A stretch of DNA of 64,000 nt from Halalkalicoccus tibetensis (GTDB taxonomy: Archaea; Halobacteriota; Halobacteria; Halobacteriales; Halalkalicoccaceae). The notes beneath the pieces were generated by a model. It saw only the letters and a program-made list of their open reading frames with translations, was not told where the DNA came from and ran no database searches. Made by a program: the position numbers and the translations under genes. Shown here in pieces: positions 59,935 to 64,000 of the stretch (positions are counted from its first letter, which is position 1; every line of letters starts with the position of its first letter). The stretch is from positions 62,001 to 126,000 of the forward strand of contig NZ_JBBMXV010000001.1 in assembly GCF_037996645.1 (NCBI RefSeq), in the 5' to 3' direction.

Positions 59935-60168
59935 ATGGAGATCGCCGAACTCTGGAACGTGCTGGTGGTGGGTCTCGCGGTCGGCGTCGGAGTCGTGCTG
60001 ATCGAGGTGAACCCCGTCGCCGCGATCTGTCTCGTCGCGTACGGCTTGCTCGTCGCCGTCACCTCCTTTACGAACCGGTACGAGGACCGCGTCGAGGAGC
60101 ACGCGGGCGCGCTCACTGCGCTCCAGATGCTCCTGCTGGCGGTCGCACTGATCGCTCTCTACGTCTGA
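59935..60168 (+). CDS. Small two-helix membrane protein
   Basis: 77 residues with hydrophobic helices at about 9-24, 27-41 and 58-75 and the charged loop N-R-Y-E-D-R-V-E-E. It lies between GH68 (divergent) and AOR (convergent). No family recognised. Confidence 0.6.
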   Translation: MEIAELWNVLVVGLAVGVGVVLIEVNPVAAICLVAYGLLVAVTSFTNRYEDRVEEHAGALTALQMLLLAVALIALYV

Positions 60169-60213
60169 TCGGCAGTCGGTCGGCCACAAAAAACGCGAAC
60201 GGATGAGAGCAGT

Positions 60214-62157
60214 TCAGTCGTCGGCGGGGGCCGGCGAGTCGCCCGTCGAGACGCCGGTGCCGGGGCCGATGTCGATGCCCAGATCGTCGAGCTTCTCGTC
60301 GGGAACGACGCCGTCGACCCAGCCGCGGTGCTCGTAGTACTCCTCCTTCATCTCGTCGAGCTCGCAGTACTCGCCCTCGGAGGCGCCCTGGCCGGGGTTG
60401 CCGCCCTCCTCGAGGAACCGCTCCGGCAGCGAGTCGTCGGCGCCGTCGAAGCCGACGAGGTTGTTGTAGTAGCGTTCGAGGTTGTAGACGCGCTCGCCGG
60501 ACTCCATGAGCTCGTCCTCGCTCACGTCGAGGCCGGTCATGCCGTTGTACTGGAGCACGTACTCCTCGATGCCCTCCGCGAAGGCGTTGAACTTGCAGAT
60601 GTCGAAGCTGTCCGAGATCGCGTGGAGGTCCTGGAAGGTCGCGGTGAGCTCGCCCTTGCCCTCGTACTCGTAGGGGTCGACCTTCTCCGGGATGCCGAGG
60701 ATCTCGGCCGCGGGGGTGTACCCGCGCAGGTGACACGCGCCGCGGTTCGAGGTGGCGTAGCCGATGCCCATCCCCTTCATGCAGCGCGGGTCGTAGGCCG
60801 CGATCGACTGGCCCTTGACCGAGAGCTTCGAGTCGTGGGCGTCGACGGCGTCGGCGACGCCCTCCTGGCCCTCCGCAAGCAGGTCCGCGAGCTCGCCGTC
60901 GCGGTTGGCGACCTTGGTGATCATCTCGATCATCTCCTCCTCGTCGCCCCAGTCGATGCCGTCGCCGTCGCCGACGTCGTCGAGCTTGCCGCGCTCGGTC
61001 AGCTCCATCGCCATCGCCATGATGTTGCCGACCTCGATGGTGTCGATGCCGACGTCGTTACACCGGTCGATCATCACGGCGATCTTGTCGCGGTCGTCGT
61101 TCGCGGAGTTCGTCCCGAGCGCCCACGCGGACTCGTACTCGAAGGACTCCATGCGGACGTTCATCTCCTCGCCCTTGTGTTGGGTCTGGACCTCCACTTC
61201 CTTCTTGCAGGCGACGGGACAGGAGTGGCAGGTCGGCTCGTCGACGAGGATGTTCTCGCGGACGTTCTCGCCGCTGATCCGCTCGGCGTCGAGGTCCTTG
61301 GGCCGGTCCTCCTCGTGTTCGTTGTACGAGATCGCGGAGGTGTACTTCCCGTTCTTCGTCGGGTGGCCGTCCATCTCCTCGGTGATGTTCATCAGGACGT
61401 TCGTCCCGTACATCGAGAGGCCGCCCTCGTTGGGCGCGGTGACGTCCGACTCCTGGATCACCTGCATCGCCTGCTGGTGACCCTCCATGAACGTCTCCTG
61501 GTCGGCCGGTTTGGGCATCTTCGTGCCGGACTTGACGACGACCGCCTTGAGGTTCTTGCTCCCCATCACGCAGCCGGTGCCGCCCCGGCCCGAGGCGCGG
61601 TCGTCCTCGTTCATGATGCAGGCGTACTTCACTTCGTTCTCGCCGCCCTGGCCGATCGCCATCACGCTGAGGTTCTTGCCGACGTTGCCCTCGACCTCCT
61701 CGCCGAGCGTGTCGATCGTCTCGTGGACGCCCTTGCCCCAGACGTGCGAGGCGTCCCGCAGTTCGACCTCGCCGTCCTCGATGTAGGCGTAGACCGGCTC
61801 CTCGGACCTGCCTTCGAACAGCAGCCCGTCGAAGCCGGACCACTTGAGTCGCGCGCCCGACCAGCCGCCGTGGTGCGAATCGGTTACCGTCCCCGTCAGC
61901 GGCGACTTCGTACAGATCGCGATCCGGCCGCTCATCACCGCCTGGGTGCCCGTCAGCGGCCCGTTCATGAACGCGAGCAGGTTCTCCTCGCCCATCGGGT
62001 CGACGTCGGTGCCGTTGTCGAAGACGTACTTCACGCCCAGCCCCCGCGCGCCGATATACTTCTTCGCGTCCTCGTCGTCGATGCCCTCGTAGTTCACATC
62101 GCCCGACGAGAGGTCCACTCGGGCGACGTGGTCCTGGAATCCGCCTAAATCTGTCAT
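60214..62157 (-). CDS. Aldehyde ferredoxin oxidoreductase family (tungsten/molybdenum) enzyme
   Basis: 647 residues. R-V-D-L-S-S-G-D-V (residues about 13-21), Y-I-G-A-R-G-L-G and R-I-A-I-C-T-K-S-P-L-T-G-T belong to the AOR N-terminal domain that holds the tungstopterin cofactor. The [4Fe-4S] cysteines fit C-x2-C-x3-C at 310, 313 and 317, plus Cys521. It oxidises aldehydes with ferredoxin. It needs molybdopterin, linking it to the MoaE fusion at 14876. C-terminal residues are acidic. Confidence 0.92.
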   Translation of the reverse strand: MTDLGGFQDHVARVDLSSGDVNYEGIDDEDAKKYIGARGLGVKYVFDNGTDVDPMGEENLLAFMNGPLTGTQAVMSGRIAICTKSPLTGTVTDSHHGGWSGARLKWSGFDGLLFEGRSEEPVYAYIEDGEVELRDASHVWGKGVHETIDTLGEEVEGNVGKNLSVMAIGQGGENEVKYACIMNEDDRASGRGGTGCVMGSKNLKAVVVKSGTKMPKPADQETFMEGHQQAMQVIQESDVTAPNEGGLSMYGTNVLMNITEEMDGHPTKNGKYTSAISYNEHEEDRPKDLDAERISGENVRENILVDEPTCHSCPVACKKEVEVQTQHKGEEMNVRMESFEYESAWALGTNSANDDRDKIAVMIDRCNDVGIDTIEVGNIMAMAMELTERGKLDDVGDGDGIDWGDEEEMIEMITKVANRDGELADLLAEGQEGVADAVDAHDSKLSVKGQSIAAYDPRCMKGMGIGYATSNRGACHLRGYTPAAEILGIPEKVDPYEYEGKGELTATFQDLHAISDSFDICKFNAFAEGIEEYVLQYNGMTGLDVSEDELMESGERVYNLERYYNNLVGFDGADDSLPERFLEEGGNPGQGASEGEYCELDEMKEEYYEHRGWVDGVVPDEKLDDLGIDIGPGTGVSTGDSPAPADD

Positions 62158-62430
62158 GGTAATCTACAAGCGTTACTTGGTCCTCAAACGTGTTAGTTCT
62201 TCTCACCACGATGTAATCGATACCGGTTACGCCACTCGCCGCTCCGCGCCGAACTGTCGCCCGCCGATAGCTCCCCTCTGACACGCCTCAACCCGGTACG
62301 GCCCCCCGGTTTCGCGCGTCGACGAAGGATCGGGTCGGCAGGTTTACCCTCGGGCGGCCCGTGCCCGGTAGTATGTGCGACGCGTCAGCCATCGACACGC
62401 GACCGACCCGGCCGGTCGCCCGGTGATCCG
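62158..62430. other. Divergent intergenic region with a possible short leader frame
   Basis: 272 bp between the AOR gene and the gene at 62431. I see no full gene. A 17-codon frame (ATG 62373 to TGA 62426) ends 4 bp before the next ATG, so a short leader is possible, but nothing supports its translation. An A+T-rich stretch near 62161-62220 fits the AOR promoter. Confidence 0.35.
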
Positions 62431-63285
62431 ATGGGCCCCGTAGAGATCGCGTCAACGCTCAGACAGCCCGCGTACATCGGCGAGAACCGCTGTGGCCCCT
62501 GTACGGTCGTGAACGTCCTGCTGGCGGCCCTACTCGCCGCGCCCGTCGCCGTCCTCTCGCCCCCGCTGGGCGCGGCGACGCTCGCCGGCTGCCTGCTCGC
62601 GATCTACCTCCGGGGCTATCTCGTCCCCGGAACGCCCGAGCTCACGGAGGAGTACCTCCCGCCCGCCGTCCTCCGGCTGTTCGGCAAGGAGCCGGCCCCG
62701 AGGACGCTCGGCGATCCCGAGGAAGCGGGTAGTTGGGGGAGCCTCGAGGAAGCGGGGATCGTCGAGCGCGAGGGGTCGGTCTCGCTGACGGCCGACTTCC
62801 GGGATCGCTGGCGGGCGGCGATCCACGAGCGACGGGATGCGGAGCTCGGCGAGCGGGCGGTCGCCCGGCTGCTCGGTGAAGGGGAGGTCGCCCAGCGGGG
62901 CGATCGTGCCTTTTCCGTCGACGGCACCCAGCTCGTCCGGTGGGACTCGTCTGCCGCGCTGCTGGCCGACGTCGCCGCGAACGAGCTGCTCAGGGAGCGC
63001 TACGACGACTGGTCGGCGTTCGACCGCGACGCCCGTCGCGAGCTCCTCGGTCGGCTCCGGCTCCTGCTCGAGCGCTGTCCGGACTGCGACGGCGCCACTA
63101 CCGGAGGAAGCGAGTCGGTCGACCCGTGCTGTCAGAAGTCCTATACGGTCGTCTGGAACGAGTGCGAGGCGTGTGGCGCCCTGCTCGGCGAGCGGTCGTC
63201 GGTCGCGGGCGGGGCGGACGACGAACTGGCCGCCCTCGTCGACTCGTCGGGGCCGGTTCCGGAATCCGACGGCGGGCATGTATAA
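62431..63285 (+). CDS. Membrane-anchored protein with Cys-rich motifs
   Basis: 284 residues. A short N-terminal part contains G-E-N-R-C-G-P-C-T-V-V-N (residues 17-28), followed by two hydrophobic helices (about 26-45 and 47-62). The rest is acidic, with late cysteines C-P-D-C (about residue 216), P-C-C-Q and C-E-A-C that could bind a metal. I know such proteins only as haloarchaeal hypotheticals. It precedes an iron-uptake gene by 63 bp; a shared role is not shown. Confidence 0.6.
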   Translation: MGPVEIASTLRQPAYIGENRCGPCTVVNVLLAALLAAPVAVLSPPLGAATLAGCLLAIYLRGYLVPGTPELTEEYLPPAVLRLFGKEPAPRTLGDPEEAGSWGSLEEAGIVEREGSVSLTADFRDRWRAAIHERRDAELGERAVARLLGEGEVAQRGDRAFSVDGTQLVRWDSSAALLADVAANELLRERYDDWSAFDRDARRELLGRLRLLLERCPDCDGATTGGSESVDPCCQKSYTVVWNECEACGALLGERSSVAGGADDELAALVDSSGPVPESDGGHV

Positions 63286-63348
63286 CATTCCCGCGAACTT
63301 CCCTACCCGGCTGCGAAGCTTCATATCGAGGGGGGCGTCTGTAAGAAC

Positions 63349-64000
63349 ATGATCGATCGTTCACGTCGGGAGCTGCTCCGGACGACGGGTGTCGGGCTGG
63401 GAGCCGTCGCGTTCGCGGGCTGTGCGGGACGGTTCACAGGCGGAGCCGAGGAGGAGGTGCTCGGCGACCCCGAGTTCACCGACGAGCGCCCCGAACCGGG
63501 CGGGACGACGATGGACGAGCTGCCCGATCTGGAGGGCGAGATGACGGTCTACTCGGGGCGAAGCGAGGAACGGGTCGGCGAGCTGATCGACTACATCGAG
63601 GAGACGTACGACGACTTCACCGTGAACGTCCGCTACGCCGACTCGGCCGACCTCGTCAACGCCATCGTCACCGAGGAGGAGACGCCCGCCGACATCTACT
63701 ACACCACCGAGTCGGGCACCCTCACCTACCTCAAGGAGGAGGGCTACACCGAGACGATGCCCGGAGACGTCCTCGAACTCTGCCCCGAGGAGTTCCGCGA
63801 TCCCGACGGTCAGTGGATGGGGCTCACCCGCCGCTCGTGGGCGATCGCGTACAACACCGACCGCTTCGAGGCCGAGGACGTCCCCGAGGACATCATGGCG
63901 TTTCCCGACAGCGAGGTCGCGAGCGAGATGGGCTGGGGGCCCTTCCGGGGCTCGACGCAGGCGTTCGTCACCGCGATGCGGGTGATCCACGGCGAGAGCG
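63349..64000 (+). CDS. Iron(III) ABC-transporter substrate-binding lipoprotein, C-terminus outside the window
   Basis: The first 217 residues are visible. The N-terminus is a Tat signal (R-S-R-R-E-L-L at residues 4-10) with lipobox F-A-G-C, lipidated Cys25. L-P-D-L-E-G-E-M-T-V-Y-S-G-R near 57-70, A-D-I-Y-Y-T-T-E-S-G and L-T-R-R-S-W-A-I-A-Y-N-T are typical of ferric-binding FbpA/Thi-type binding proteins. It would deliver iron to a permease that should follow downstream of the window. Confidence 0.85.
   Translation, partial: MIDRSRRELLRTTGVGLGAVAFAGCAGRFTGGAEEEVLGDPEFTDERPEPGGTTMDELPDLEGEMTVYSGRSEERVGELIDYIEETYDDFTVNVRYADSADLVNAIVTEEETPADIYYTTESGTLTYLKEEGYTETMPGDVLELCPEEFRDPDGQWMGLTRRSWAIAYNTDRFEAEDVPEDIMAFPDSEVASEMGWGPFRGSTQAFVTAMRVIHGES

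Noticed and set aside
60328-62148. Open frame of about 600 codons opposite the AOR gene
   Set aside because: Antisense shadow of the tungsten-enzyme gene with unnatural Val/Leu/His/Asp repeats.
62373-62426. 17-codon leader peptide before the gene at 62431
   Set aside because: A frame this short occurs by chance in G+C-rich DNA, and haloarchaeal mRNAs are often leaderless; listed only as part of the intergenic note.
1-64000. CRISPR array, rRNA operon or insertion sequence
   Set aside because: No regularly spaced repeats, no rRNA-like stretch, and no transposase motif or terminal inverted repeats were seen.

Overview
The window is chromosomal DNA of an extremely halophilic archaeon (class Halobacteria). 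The evidence is high G+C with strong third-position bias, Asp/Glu-rich proteins, archaeal information genes (PAN, aIF5B, class I lysyl-tRNA synthetase, S19e, PDCD5-like protein, Nob1, SecF-SecD, TrmY, Pus10, TgtA/ArcS), a SAMP1-type ubiquitin-like protein, Tat-type lipoprotein signals, and TATA boxes about 26 bp from start codons that suggest leaderless transcripts. The GH68/GH32 pair recalls sugar-using haloarchaea such as Halalkalicoccus, but the genus cannot be fixed from sequence alone. There is no rRNA, CRISPR array or recognisable insertion sequence.

Layout. 1-2.4 kb: a gene cut by the window edge, a decayed enoyl-CoA hydratase fragment, a GNAT acetyltransferase and NAD synthase. 2.4-2.6 kb: tRNA-Gly(CCC) followed by a partial copy of its own 3' end. 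2.7-4.8 kb: acidic hypotheticals and a hexapeptide acyltransferase. 4.9-6.24 kb: a clearly A+T-richer island with a winged-helix protein, a coupled small membrane protein and a small Tat-exported protein. 6.3-10.4 kb: aldo/keto reductase, a HemQ-like haem protein operon and a PadR regulator. 10.4-24.7 kb: conserved housekeeping genes (two site-2 proteases, lysS, pyrH, mobB-moaE fusion, thiL, rps19e, PDCD5, hisS, truA) mixed with transporters and a sulfatase. 24.7-34.1 kb: peptidases, PAN, pyruvoyl arginine decarboxylase, JAMM desampylase, aIF5B, nob1 and a mini regulator. 34.2-42.5 kb: pgi, secF-secD-AI-2E, rnhB and a DAO-type oxidase. 42.5-52.7 kb: a tRNA-modification neighbourhood (pus10, trmY, tRNA-Pro, tgtA, arcS) interrupted by a lone siderophore synthetase. 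52.7-56.4 kb: a coupled run containing SAMP1 and an XPB helicase. 56.4-60.2 kb: fructan genes (GH32, GH68). 60.2-64 kb: an AOR-type tungsten enzyme, a membrane protein and the start of an iron ABC-transporter binding protein.

How the genes work together. Several tRNA-modification steps are encoded close together: Pus10 makes pseudouridine 54/55 and TrmY methylates position 54, TgtA and ArcS make archaeosine 15, TruA makes pseudouridine 38-40, and pyruvoyl arginine decarboxylase supplies agmatine for agmatidine. A second theme is SAMP and proteasome biology: PAN, a JAMM protease, a SAMP1 whose predicted C-terminus is GGQ rather than GG, MoaE, and a HemQ-like protein related to the haloarchaeal proteasome-associated PitA family. 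The least explained parts are the A+T-rich island, the genes coupled to SAMP1, the lone NIS synthetase between the archaeosine genes, and the two repeats inside the HemQ-like protein.
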